This document shows, in pieces, positions 51,480-64,000 of a DNA stretch of 64,000 bases. Origin of the DNA: Dermatophagoides farinae (Eukaryota > Arthropoda > Arachnida > Sarcoptiformes > Pyroglyphidae); contig NC_134677.1 in the NCBI RefSeq assembly GCF_024713945.1, positions 7,071,001 to 7,135,000 of the forward strand, written 5' to 3'. The notes beneath the pieces were generated by a model. It was not told where the DNA came from. It made no database searches and saw only the letters and a program-made list of their open reading frames with translations. Position numbers and translations under genes: made by a program. The number at the start of each line of letters is the position of its first letter. Position 1 is the stretch's first letter.

Positions 51480-52854
51480 ATGCCTAAAGCTTTTCTTCTC
51501 AAGAAAAAATCTTCAACCATTCTGAATGGACCAATTCGATCCATTTCACCAAAATTATTTTCACCATCATCATCATCTGGAATAGGATCACCACATTCAT
51601 CTCATATGAGTACAGAATCAATGTCGCCACGAAATGATCAAGAAAATCATTTTGATCAATCATCATCGTTAGTTAAATATTCATCACCATTGAATGAGAA
51701 TCAAGGTATGTAAAGAATATAAATTTTCTTATAGTTCGATGTAGTTACCTAAATTACCTTCAAATCATTAGGTCTAGATTTAAGCATTAAAAGCCTGCTA
51801 AAAGAATCGAATAGTTCATCATCAACATTCGTTTCGAGCTATCCGTACCCGGCAAAATTCGCTAAAATTGCCGATTTTTTACGCACGAATTTGAATGAAT
51901 CATCCAATAAACAACAACAACAACAACAGCCGGTGCCTTTGGTCACACCCGTCAACACCCCAATCACTGAAGCTATTGATTATAGCGTGATTGATACAAC
52001 TAAACCACAATCATCATTAAAACCAATCAACTATTCAAGAACGGAAGAAAAAGAATCTAATCATCATTATCAACGAATGCCACCATACAGTATTAATTGG
52101 AGTGAACATTTTTCTGTCAATCGTGTAATTGTTTCACCAAATAGCCAACGATCTGATGATTCTGGACGCGAAAGTATACATTCAGCTGATGATTTAGATA
52201 TGAAAATTGATGTTGATAATAATAATTCTGATTCAAAAATCAACAACAATGGTCATAAAAAATCCGATCGTTATCATTGCCCTGATTGCAATAAAAGTTA
52301 TTCCACACAAAGCGGTCTGGCTAAACATCAAGAATTTCTTTGTACAAGTCAAGTGAAAAAATCATTTAGCTGTAAACATTGCGAAAAAGTTTATGTATCA
52401 TTAGGAGCATTGAAAATGCATATCCGTACACATACGTTACCATGTAAATGTAAACTTTGTGGCAAAGCATTCTCTCGTCCATGGTTATTACAAGGTATAT
52501 ATTTTAATTAATACTTTGTTTTATCAATCGAAACTAACTGTTTTTTTTTTTTTTGTTAAATTCATTCAATTAGGTCATATTCGTACACATACTGGAGAGA
52601 AACCATTTGCATGTCAATTTTGTAATCGTGCATTTGCCGATCGTTCTAATCTTCGGGCTCATCTTCAAACACATTCAGTGGTAAAAAAATATAGCTGCAA
52701 AACATGTAGCCGAACATTTTCTCGTATGTCATTATTATTGAAACATGAGGATAATGGTTGCAATGGTATTAATCGATCCGTCGTTCATCATCATCATCAT
52801 CATCAATCGACAAATTCAAATCAAACCATGACAATGGTTCCAATTCAAGTTTGA
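51480..52854 (+). CDS. sna: Snail-family C2H2 zinc-finger repressor with SNAG domain
   Basis: Nuclear repressor that binds CAGGTG E-boxes and directs mesoderm formation, EMT or neuroblast behaviour. Exons: 51480-51705, 51772-52494 and 52574-52854; 409 residues. The first residues [10 protein letters not shown] form a complete SNAG co-repressor domain, which fixes the start. Across the first splice is [10 protein letters not shown] (about 76-85), close to the CtBP-binding consensus. Five C2H2 fingers run from about residue 243 to 380: [68 protein letters not shown], and last [19 protein letters not shown], which is diagnostic of Snail rather than Scratch. A short His run lies in the tail. Snail, escargot and worniu cannot be separated; mites may have one copy. 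Confidence 0.95.
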
Positions 52855-55800
52855 TTAGAAAAGAATGTTTTTTTTTCTACTATGTCAATAATCACCTAGT
52901 CTTTATCATTATCATTACCATCATCATCATAATCATGACATTTTTTTTATTACAAAAGAAAAAATTTGTATATATACTATTGACCTGTTGCACCATTATA
53001 TATATTTTTTTTTATTATTATTCAGTTTTAATTAATTTCAATCTTCAAATGTTATAATAATGATTCAATAATGGATGAGTACGAACCAAGTCTAAACAAA
53101 CAATTTAAACACAATTGAAAAAAAAAATTATTATAGTCATCAATGATGATTTTTTTTTCAAAAAAAAAAATAAATATCCACACTCGATCACACATTTTAA
53201 TCATATCACACATCATGATCATCATGATTTACAAGCACTTTGTATTGTAATATCTCAAGAATTTTATTTTTATACAATACTTACTTATTTTTTTTTTTTA
53301 CCTACTGACCGTGAATCACTTATGTGCCATAATAAATTTACTATTGATCCAATATATTTGGTGTAAATATACTTTGTCTAAATATAAATGTGACTAAGGT
53401 CCTCATTTATTTGGACCACATATATTCATCAATACAACCAGCACCTGTACTCAGTGATTCTCTTTTGTTGTTGTTGTTGTTGTTAAGGTCACGATCATCA
53501 TCATCATCATAATGAAGCAAGGTCCAAGGTCTTTTAACAATAATTATGATGAATTTCAGTTTGATTCAATAATGATGACCATTATAATGATTGATTCAAC
53601 ATCTAAATTCGTTTTTCATTCAATGTTCGATAATCAAAACGTTTTTTTTGTGTTGTTGGTGACATTCATACAAAAAAATTCACAATCAATTTGTATATGA
53701 AGAGAGATGGAAAGTTCCGATGATATGTGTGACTATGTCAAAGACCATAGTGATGATAGTTGATTCGGTACTAGTTTTTTTTCTCTATTCATTTTTTTAA
53801 ATGAACTAGGTTTTTTTTTGGCCATGGTGATTTGGTTTTTGTGCACCTGTCGACCACAGAAATTGCAATAACAACAGGAGAAGGACATGCATATATGGAC
53901 AGATGGCCCAAAACACCATTTTGGCTAGCCCTGACCACCTTGTGTTATTCAGAATAGTAAGAAAAAAGCCGGACATGTTCTTTCGGCCGAGACCTTGTGT
54001 TGTGTGTGTGTGTATGTGTGTGTTTGTTCGTATGCGCGACAAACTAACCAAAGAAAAATAAATCTAATACCTTTAGGCCAAAGTCCAAAGGCAATCTCGA
54101 CAAGTATTTTTTTTTTCATACCCTAATTCTTAAATAAAAAATGTGAAAATTCACAATGGCTTCTTCATTACCATTTCGAATCGATATATAAAAAGAGAAA
54201 TATTCTGCGAAAAAAATATGGAAAAAAGTTTTTTTCTTCTTTCGACACACTTATTATCACACACACACATTTATACAACGTATATTTGAATATTCAACAA
54301 GTTTGAAATAACTTTTTTTTTCGTTATCACAAGTTAATGAATAATAAATTTATTGGAGCACAAATGATGAATATATATTACATTAATCGTCTAGTAAATC
54401 ATCATATAACATATGTAATTGAATAAGTGTGTTAAAAAATACAGAAATCTTTTTCTTCTTCTGGATTATATATGATGATTATTATTATGATGATAATTAC
54501 CATGTCGAAACTGAGCATACACTCACACATAATTCATGATCATCATCATCGATAATATTGTTGTTCATCCACAATCAAATACGGGCGAAGAAAATAAAAA
54601 GATTTCATAATACCCGATACAAAAATGTTCGGTTATTCGATCCGTATAACATTACTGTTAGATTTTTTTTCCTATTTGTATGTTCAAAGAAGATAAGAAT
54701 GAAAAAAACGGACAACAACAACAACAACAACAAAATCTAGTTGAAACGAATGAATGAACGAATTAAAAAAACCGAACAAAAAAAATACGAAATCTTGTCA
54801 CATTATTTGAATGATGATTATGATGATTATGTTTATTTGGTTCGATTCAAATTGGATCGTGTTTGGAACACACACACACACACAGGTATGAAGAAAATTT
54901 TTTTTTTGTCTGTGTGTGAATAAAATGAATAATTGAAAAACTTTTTCAAATCTTTTTTTTTATTTTTGGAAATCTTGTTCACGTTTGTCTACTTGCTAAT
55001 CGTTATATACACACATACACTAGGACACCGGTTTTTTTCTGGTTATTAATCAAATTATTATTGTCACCCGAAAAAAAAGAAGAAACTCGAACAAAGTCGA
55101 ATGAATGACATTGTGTGAATCCTAAAAACATGTATTGCGTTTAAGTATGTGTTGAAGAATAATAATAAAATAAAAAATAATTACTCAAAAACCTAATCAA
55201 GCAATGTAATCGTGTATAAAAAAAAGCAACGACAACGAGAACAAACATTTTGCATAATAATAATCGATCTTGGATTTTCAATTGATTTTTATTTTTTAAA
55301 ATTTCTTTAAAATTGTTAACAACGAAAAAAAAAAATAGTTCACCCGTGTGTCCAGTGTGGTTGTTGTTGTTGTTGTTGTTGTTATTTTGGTCGTTGATAG
55401 CGGCACGAAAGAGACGGGACATTGATCGATCGATCAAGTGTTAGATCTACAGACAAATAAAGAAGAGAGAGAGAGAAAGACTCTCATCGATTGATTTCCA
55501 TGAATAAATCGGAAGTTTGTTTTTTTTCATACATTTTCTATTCATTCATTCATTCAGCTACCGATTTTTTTTATTTGATCATTTTAAAATCAAATCAAAT
55601 AATAATCACCAATTTTTTTTTCATTGTCAAATCGATGCAAATGCCATTCCATTGACACAGAAACACAATTCGTTCGATTAATTTTTTTTTTTTTTTGGAT
55701 CATCAACAACATTATTGGTGCTGGTTGTTTGGTAGTCGATGGCGATCAATCGAATTCAAAAAAAAAATCAAACAATAACCAAACATAGGCCCAACAACAA

Positions 55801-57542
55801 TTTGGAATGGCCAGAAAAAAAACCAATAACAAAAACGAATCAAGCCTCTTCGAATTTGAATTTAATTTTTTTTTTTACCAGAAAAAAAATTCAAATTTTT
55901 CATTACATTTAAGTTGAACAAAAAAAAACAGAAAGAAAAGAAAATTATCAAATAAAATTTTTTTTTCCTATTTATTATTACATCGTGTGCGATTTCATTG
56001 GAATGAAATCAAGACATTATCTGAGAAAAATTCGAGATGACTTGTCGGGATCCAAATAAATATATGAATATATATGACAAAGAAGAAATGATTATTGTAT
56101 TAGACTGGAAATCATAACAACATCAAGGCCAATATCATTAGTGTCAATAATAAATTACTTTGGATACTTTTAGTTCCAATGAAAATTTCACCGTGTATAC
56201 AATGTGTGTTTTTTTTCAAAAAAAAAAAACTATTCATATCCCATTTTGGTTCAAAGTATTTAATGTCGAACATCTTGTCTAATTGTAGGCATGTCTCGTA
56301 AATAACATTTTGGTTTTTTAAAGAAAAAAAATCCACGGATATTCAATATGATCATCATGAATCCTGTGAATTCAAATGTTTCAAAATCTTGTTAAAGTAT
56401 TATTTCAACATTTGAATGGCAACTCTTTTTTTTATTATTTCTGGATGATGATGAAGTGGCCATTACATAAGATTTTTTTTTTATATATATTAACATTAAC
56501 ATTTTTTCTTTTCGTTATTATTGTTGTTGTCGATGATACCGGTACTTGTGAAACTATAATTTGTTGTCGATAATTTCTTTTGGAACATTTTAACCTTTTG
56601 ACATTGAAAATACATATTTTTAAACAAACATGTTTGATTTTGATTATTTTTTTTTCTTTTCTCATTGTCATTGTGTAGATATGTTGTTTAGATAAACTTT
56701 TACAATTTTTTTGTGCAACATATAACCGAATAATTTATCAGTTTTAAACTCTTTTCAGTTATATGGAAAGGGTCAAAAAAGATAGCAAAAAAAAAATTAT
56801 TGATTAATGATAGGCTTTTAATCATAATCATTTTTTTCTTCTTGTTGTTGTTGTTGTTGTACTGAATACTTTCAATTTCAAGGCGTGTATGTGTTTGAAT
56901 ATTATTTAATTTTTTTTTCCTATACATATCGGTAATTTATCATCACTTATTTGAAGGTCATCTTATGTCTTTCCTACATCACTATAGTATACCCTTTACA
57001 CCCTACGGGTGATCATTATTTCGATAAATACCATTTCGGTAATCCATTCGAATCAAATGTTATGTTATGTTTTGTTATGTTGTTATTATGTTGCATCATG
57101 AATCATGTTTCGCTTTCATTTCGATCCATATAAAACATAATAATAATAATAATATAATAATCATTCATTTATCATCAATACAAAACTCTTTGATCCAAAA
57201 GAAATAATTCAATTCATATTTAAATGAGATTTTTTTTGTTGTTCTCTATGTTATTTTGTTGTAAGAGTGACAAACAAAATCGTCTTATAAGTTTATATAA
57301 ATTAGTTTCAAATGAGTAAATAACAAATTATTGTATGTTATATTGCATAACAATGAAAAAAAATCGAGTAAAATTATGGATGATGATTTTGATTTTTTTT
57401 TGTTTTGTTTTGTTTGCTATTTCTATTTTACAATAATAATAATAATAGTAGTAGTAGGACAATGGATAAGGAAAAAAATCCTATGACTTTCTATTCTCGG
57501 GTGAATATTATTTTCTTCTCTTCCTTTTTCCACCAACACTTT

Positions 57543-57565
57543 GTTCGATCACAAAGTGATCGAAC
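57543..57565. repeat. Perfect 10-bp inverted repeat with 3-base loop
   Basis: GTTCGATCAC, AAA, then GTGATCGAAC. Perfect over 10 pairs and higher in GC than its surroundings. It could be a dimer binding site or a small hairpin. Confidence 0.7.
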
Positions 57566-60500
57566 CTAAACTTAAACACCTTGGCTATATTCGGATGTTT
57601 GCACACAAAAAAAAAATTTGCCGTTTCCAAAAATGAAAACGTTTCACCTTTAAGATTTGACCTTTTTTGGCATACATCCAAATAATAATCATTTTATTTG
57701 TTTGAAACCGTTTCAAATATAGTGTATGGTACTTAGTTTCATATATATATAATGATGATGATGATCGTTAGTGTTCCAGTTAACTTTAGGGACAAACTTT
57801 ATCTTTCTATAGTTTTTTATAAACCCCCCTTTAACAGATCATCTTGACTTTGGATTCAAAGTTTATTTTAATAATAGTTTGCATGAAAACAAATTTATCA
57901 ATGACAAATCGAACTAAAAGTGTTCAATCGATATTATTGGCAAAAAAGAAGAAGAAAAAAAATCGAATGTTTACTTTGTTTTATGTTTGATTTAGAATCA
58001 GAAATAAGATAATAATAAAAAAAAATTTCAGTTAAAATCAATCTGTTGCATCCATCGAATCGCATCGTATTTTTTTAACCATGAGATTGAAATTTCACAA
58101 CAAAAAAAATTAAATTTTTCACCCGCTTTTTGATTGTTACAATTTGTTGTTATTATCAATATTATTGAAGTTCCAGAAATTTGACATTTGCGAAAGTTGT
58201 CTACCATTTTTTTTCCATGTCGGTAGGTCGGTCGGTCGGTTGGTCTTTCGATCGATTCATCTATTTATCCATCCATCCATCTATCCATCCTCCAATGAAA
58301 AATCAACCATTTCACATATTGTCACATTTAAAAGAAGAAAAAAAAAAGAAAGATAATTCATTAATTTCACGCGTCAACTCATCTTTTATTGTAGTCGTCT
58401 TTTTTTTACTGTTGCTAGTTGTTTTGTTGTTGTTGTTGTTGTTGTTGTTTTTCTTGTTGTTGTTATACCTGATATATATCTATAGAACGGTAGCCAAGTA
58501 AAAATTTATCAGAAAAAAATGGCTATCACATATCAAGGTCCCTAACCAGAAAAAAAAGAATTCAAAATGTCTTTTCACAGTGTATAATGAATAGAATGGT
58601 AGAAAAAAAAAAAAATTACAATAGCTAAAAAAAATACCAAATTGTAAAATACATTCGTTGGTCAAATCGAAAATGATGATGATGATGATCATAATCATCA
58701 TAAGGAAAGATCAAGTCAATAGAATAGCCATAAACCATTATCATTTACCATTTAGGTGGAATATAATATAATTACCCGAAGAAAAAAAAACATAAATAAA
58801 TTGTTACCGGTCATATCGACAAACTGACTGACTGACATTACTAATGTGAAAATGTGTAATCTGTTTAGATACAGTCATAAATGTAATCTGTGTGTGTGTG
58901 TGATGTTCAATGTGATTTATTCACTTAAAACTATTTGTTGTGTAATAATGATGATGATCATTATCTTTGGAATCACACATCATGGTCAAGTAAAAAAATA
59001 TATTTTTTTTTTGTCTATTTTGTTTTCGTTTTTTCTCTCTCTCTCTCTCTTTCGCATCATTATTTTACATGAAAACACACAAACGGGAAATCATAAATCG
59101 CATTCGCAATACCTCTCTATATTATTGTTGTTTTTTTTGTCACTTAAAAAAGTATAAATATTTTTGTCCATCTAAAATCGGAGAATATACAAATCAGATT
59201 TTTTTTCACGTATGAATACAAGATATTTCAAATGAGCAATGTGTTTTTTGAAACAACAATGGTTCTGATATAATTAGTCGAAACAAATCAAATCGACAAA
59301 ACCAAAGATTGAAACCTAAGATAATGGTATTATTTATTTTTTTTTCTGGGTAAGACATTCTTCGTTTGCCTTTCATGATCAAATAAAGAAAAGTAGATTA
59401 CCGATGACCTGACGTGTGTTCCAAAAAAAAAAAAAAAAATTACCCGATGTATATATGCTTGTGCATTTTTTCGGGCCATCAATCTGATTAACAGTGAAAT
59501 TTTTTTTCATTATTATTACCTAAATGGACATCTGTCTTATCCAATTGATAAAGCATCTGTTTGTTCAGTCCATCAAAAAAAAATAATAATTTTTTTTTGT
59601 TGAATTTCATCGAAATTCCGTTGATAGACAGCTAATCAGATTCGTACGAATACAAAATAACTAATTGATTGAAATAAGTCTTCACCACCACCACTAGACC
59701 GCTGATCGGAGATCAATATCTTTTCAATTTAAATGATGAAAAAAAATATACACATAGAAATAAGTGTCTTGGATGCTATCGGGTATTAAGTGGCGAAAAT
59801 CAAAATCTACAATTCCCAATCAATCGGTCCAAATCTCAGTTATGATTTTTTTTGTTGTTGTTTTTGACTTGATCTTGAATTTGAATTTTTTTTCTCTCCT
59901 CTAAACATGCGAAATATCCACTGAAAAAAAAACTGGTACACAATCTACGTTTTGTGGTATTAAATCAAGATTAATCTTTACCAAATACAGGTCAAAGGTC
60001 GAGCTACCTACCGACCGATCATTCAAACCAATTGCTTTCATAAGTTTGTACATGTGATTTACCATCTATCCATCCATTCGTTCCGATATACAGCAGTCTA
60101 ATCAAATAGAAAAAAACAGGAAAAAAAATATTGACAATTTTGATTGAAAAAAAATATACAAAATATTCAATTGGTTATTTGACAATGGTATTGACATTTG
60201 ACATGAAGATTGAGGCTTGTTTTTTGTTGTTGTTGTTGTTGTTGTGTGATGGTTGAAATCAAGTTGCTCTATTTGTCTTGTTCACTGTATATTTTCCTGA
60301 CCTCGAAGACCATTTTTCAAAGACAAAAAAAAGGGATGAATTTCAAGGAACAAAAATCTATTCGTTAAAAATCGTTTTATAGAGATGTTTATATGTTTTT
60401 CTGTCATATTTATCGGTGAATTATTATTACGATTGGTTGATGTTTGATACAAAGCAAATTTGATTGAAAAAAAAATGTTAAAAGGACGAAGACCGAATAA

Positions 60501-63500
60501 TTGTTTCTTTGAAAAAATAGGGAAATAAAGATGAACAAAAAAAAAGTGTAAGCTGAAATTAATGGCCAATCCAATATATTGGATACATATCCATAACAAC
60601 AACAACAACAACAACAACAAAAATAGAATGAACAATCAACATTAAGTAAGGTTAAGTTCTTTACCTTTACCATAATCATAACATTTTCATTGATTGAATG
60701 GGATTTTCTTCTTATTTTGTTGTTGTTGTTGTTATTATTATTATTATTGTTATTAATGTTGCCATATTTTTTCACTTGTATCAAACATATTATATAACTA
60801 ACGACGATGACGACAACGAAAAAAACAAACCAGAAAAAAAATGATAATCGTTTGGCCATAAAAAAAATAATGGTTAGACATATACAAATGATATATAACC
60901 GATGGTATAGGGTATTAATAATCAAAAAAAGAAAGAAACAGAGAGAGAGAGAAAAAAAAACGTAATCATCCGATCGATTGTAATTATTAGTGATCGATGT
61001 ATTTGGAAAAAAAGAAAAAAGAAAGCGGAAATGGTAGGGATTGATATTTTTTTTCTTGAAGGAAAAAAAAATTTTAATTTCATCTTTTTACTAAACATAA
61101 ACACTGGTAGCTGGATTTATTTATTGGCTAAAAATGATAACCTCGAAGGTCATAAAATTTATTTATTTTTTTTTTCATTCTCTCTGTTCTCATTCCATAG
61201 GTCGGTGTCTCTTCATTTTGACGACGACGATGCGAACGATGACATTCGGTTTTATAATTGATAAACCATAATTCAAATTATATACAATGGGTTTAATGGT
61301 ATTCAAAAAAAAACTTTAGATGAACAGAACGAAAAAACCAGATGCCATTCATTCATTCATTCGTTCGTATGGATAGATGGGATTCACAACCAACGATGCA
61401 AATGGACATAAATAAATATTCGTGTATATATGTGTGGTATGAGATGAGGACCATAATAAATGTCCATTATTATTTTTTTTTTTTCATTCCCATTGATGGT
61501 TTATCGAAAAAGGAGAAAAAAAATGAATCAATGAATTAAATTGAATGAATGAGACCAAAAAAAAAAAAAAATTGTTCCAAAACGTTTTTTTAGCACGTGA
61601 AAAAAATTTTTTTCAATTTTAAGGTTCACTTTCCATGTGTACATATAAAAATATCGGGTTGAGAATGCCAAAAAAAAAACACCCGCATTCAAATATTGAT
61701 AGACATTGTTGGAAAGGTTTGTCAATTGTTGATTATTGTTATGGATTGGCATTTTTTTTAATTCTATTTCATCTATCGAATTTGATCGAGAGAAAAAAAA
61801 ATTCAATTTTGATGTAGACGAAAAAAAACGCAAATCTTTCTAAAATTCAAACAGTCAAGCAGCATTTATCCGTATGTCATTCATTAATAATAATTTATGT
61901 CAATTGTCGAACGAAAATGAGCTTAATTCATTTGTTTCATTTCAAGTTTTTTTTTCTATCTGCCATCGATCGGTTGAATCGGTGAAAAGGATTTTTTTCT
62001 TCTTCTTCTGATTCATTTATATACACAACGGTATTCGATACACAAATCGTTTCGAATCAAATCGGTTGGGTGAGAACCCAAGATGCCAGACAAATAATGA
62101 AAAAAAAATCCTACCACCAAGTTAATCGATAAAATCGGATCGAGTAGAGCAGGTTCATTTTTTCTATACGTACACCAGATACCAGAAAAAAAGGGTTACC
62201 TAACACATACAGAAAACAGCGAAAGAGTGAGAGAGAGAACAGATTGAGGAAATCGGAATGAACAAAAAAAAATTCAATTTGATTGATTTGAATTTGGATT
62301 CGGTTGTCGCCAAATAAGATGAAGCAACCAACAAAAAAAAAACTGAACCTGTTTTTTATAAACACAACATAAATACAGAACATGATGATGATGATGATGG
62401 TTGGATTGTAGAAAAAAATGCCGAAAGGAAATTATTATCTCGACAGATGTAACCGGATAATGTGTCATACATTTGAACAATTATACAATTCATTAGAGGT
62501 ATTGTGTGAAGAAAAAGTTTCGAATCCATTTGGTAGTTTGAATTTTTTTTTCTTCCAGTTTTTTTCCTGCTACCATATAATTGTGATTGGCAATTATGGT
62601 TCCCCGTTTTTTTTTTTTTTTTTTTTGGTTTTGATATTATCAACGGTTACAATCAAACATTGAGCTACCAATCAGTTTATCAGGATTTTTGTATTTTTTT
62701 TTTTTTAGAATTTTTATTTTCGTACTTTTATTTGGTTTGCTTTGTGAATTTTTGAAATGTCCGAGTTTTGTTTTTGCACCAAAAAAAAATTGTTTTGAAA
62801 ATGTTTGGAAAAAATTATCACGAAAATTGATTAATTGATAAAGATTTTTGAAAAATTCATCATCTGAAAAAATGACAAATACCAGAAATGCCGAAAAAGT
62901 AATAAACAAAAATGACAAAAGTAATTTCTATAGATTTATAAAAATTTTCTGAAAATGAAATGAATGAATATTTGTATGAATTATGCATAAAAGTTTGCTG
63001 ATAAATAAACAACAACAAATCAATTGTTATTTATGGATCGCTACATATATAACTTCCGGAATATAAGATATTAATTTTTTTGTTGTTTGAAAAATGATAA
63101 ACAACAACGCCACAGGTGTGTACTTAAATATAATTAGTTACCAAAGGATATATGGAAAAACAAAACAAACGGCAAAAAAAAACCAAAAAAACAAATGACA
63201 ATTTTATTCAAACATAATGTGAATGAATAAATGAAAATTTAAATACGCTATATAAGATGCAATGGACCGTCAACCTAATCATCTAACTTCAGCTATCAGT
63301 CCATTTCCTTGTTGGGGCTCTATTTTTAGAGTATAATCTGTTATTGATTGGACTACTACTGTTCTCTTTCTTCTTCCTCTCTTCTCATGATCATGATGAT
63401 GATGATGATGATTGAGACAAAACAAAAAAAAAGAGGAAGAACGCATAATTTGAAACAAAAAAGAAAAAAACTATGCTTAGCGTTAATTACACGATCAAAA

Positions 63501-63657
63501 TTATATAATCAAACAACAACAGTTATCATATAATAATATTAGAGCTACATAAATTGTTAGAATTAAAAAAAAAGAGTAAAATATTAACAGTATCTGGTCT
63601 GTTATAAATGGATTGATGATTGAATTTGTGTGGACAAAATTTTTCCTATGAACAAAG

Positions 63658-63665
63658 TATAAAAA
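63658..63665 (+). promoter_or_regulatory. TATA box before the terminal secreted-peptide gene
   Basis: TATAAAAA about 215 bp upstream of the ATG at 63,874, in the same arrangement as the TATA box of the small peptide gene at 33 kb. A second TATATAAG lies at 63249-63256. Confidence 0.35.
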
Positions 63666-63873
63666 CACCTTTCGAATGCTATACATTTTTATTATTCAAA
63701 CGAATTTAATTTATTTTGTTGATGAACATCAAAAATTGTTTTTTTTCACCGTTCCATAGTTGTTTTGGTGAAATAGTTTTTAAATCTGTTTTATTATTAA
63801 TTGTTTCAAACGAACAAAAAACAACGATAACTGTAACAACCAAAAATAACCTCAAAATAATAAAAAAAAAAAA

Positions 63874-64000
63874 ATGTTCAAATGTTGTAACAGAATGGCC
63901 ATTATTGGTTGTTGTATTGTAATGTACATCACTTTATCAATAATGATCATCACAATTACAGAAGCCGGTGACAAAAAAGGTGGCGATCTATTCATTATTG
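63874..64000 (+). CDS. N-terminus of a small secreted protein, cut by the window end
   Basis: The first 42 codons are visible. MFKCCNRMAIIGCCIVMYIT and the following hydrophobic ITLSIMIITITEA make a good signal peptide, with cleavage likely after TEA. The mature part begins GDKKGGDLFII, which resembles the mature start of the small peptide encoded at 32,850-33,131 (SEKNDDTIIIGG). The family is otherwise unknown. The frame runs open to the last base, and codon use is ordinary for the window. Confidence 0.5.
   Translation, partial: MFKCCNRMAIIGCCIVMYITLSIMIITITEAGDKKGGDLFII

Larger units (their letters stand above)
52855..63873. other. 11-kb gene desert downstream of snail
   Basis: No convincing gene on either strand; open frames are low-complexity. 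It contains snail 3' sequence, two CACCTG sites (53442, 53844), a perfect inverted repeat at 57543-57565, and many CA, GAT, GTT and homopolymer tracts. Likely regulatory, by position only. Confidence 0.5.

Overview
The window looks like nuclear DNA of a small-genome arthropod, most likely an acariform mite (Dermatophagoides/Sarcoptes-like). This is inferred from the strongly AT-rich sequence, many short homopolymer, CAA, GAT and CA/TG tracts, introns mostly under about 100 bp, compact head-to-head and tail-to-tail gene packing, and protein sequences that are clearly arthropod-like but divergent. No bacterial, viral or retroelement gene was recognised, and no tRNA, rRNA or CRISPR array was found.

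Layout. At about 1.3-3.7 kb (+) lies the five-zinc-finger repressor Scratch, whose 5' end is probably missing. About 9.3 kb without a recognisable gene follows. From 13.0 to 38.0 kb there is a compact block of mostly housekeeping and secreted/membrane genes: alanyl-tRNA synthetase (+), an SNX20/21-type sorting nexin (+), an unknown single-pass membrane protein (-), OTUD6B-type deubiquitinase (-), eIF2-beta (+), a secreted four-Kazal protein (-), a PDGF/VEGF-type growth factor (-), a class B1 GPCR (-), kappaB-Ras small GTPase (+), a small secreted Gly/His-rich peptide (-), an ER-type cyclophilin (+), the PRELI-domain protein Slowmo (-) and the planar-polarity/ciliogenesis effector Fuzzy (+). 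A 13.4-kb desert follows, then the SNAG-bearing Snail-family repressor at 51.5-52.9 kb (+), then about 11 kb without a gene. The first 127 bp of another secreted-peptide gene begin at 63,874 and run off the window.

Gene structures were worked out by hand from GT-AG sites, reading-frame continuity and family alignments recalled from knowledge; exon coordinates are given in each entry. Two divergent housekeeping promoters (OTUD6B/eIF2-beta and Slowmo/Fuzzy) each carry a TATCGATA palindrome with a near-copy next to it.

The most interesting points are: the two sister families Snail and Scratch lie only about 48 kb apart and share an intron at nearly the same site in finger 3, one base out of phase; perfect and near-perfect palindromes sit just upstream of the AlaRS start; a perfect 44-bp direct repeat brackets a 733-bp segment at 8.6-9.4 kb; and both transcription-factor genes are surrounded by large, presumably regulatory deserts, while the genes between them are tightly packed.
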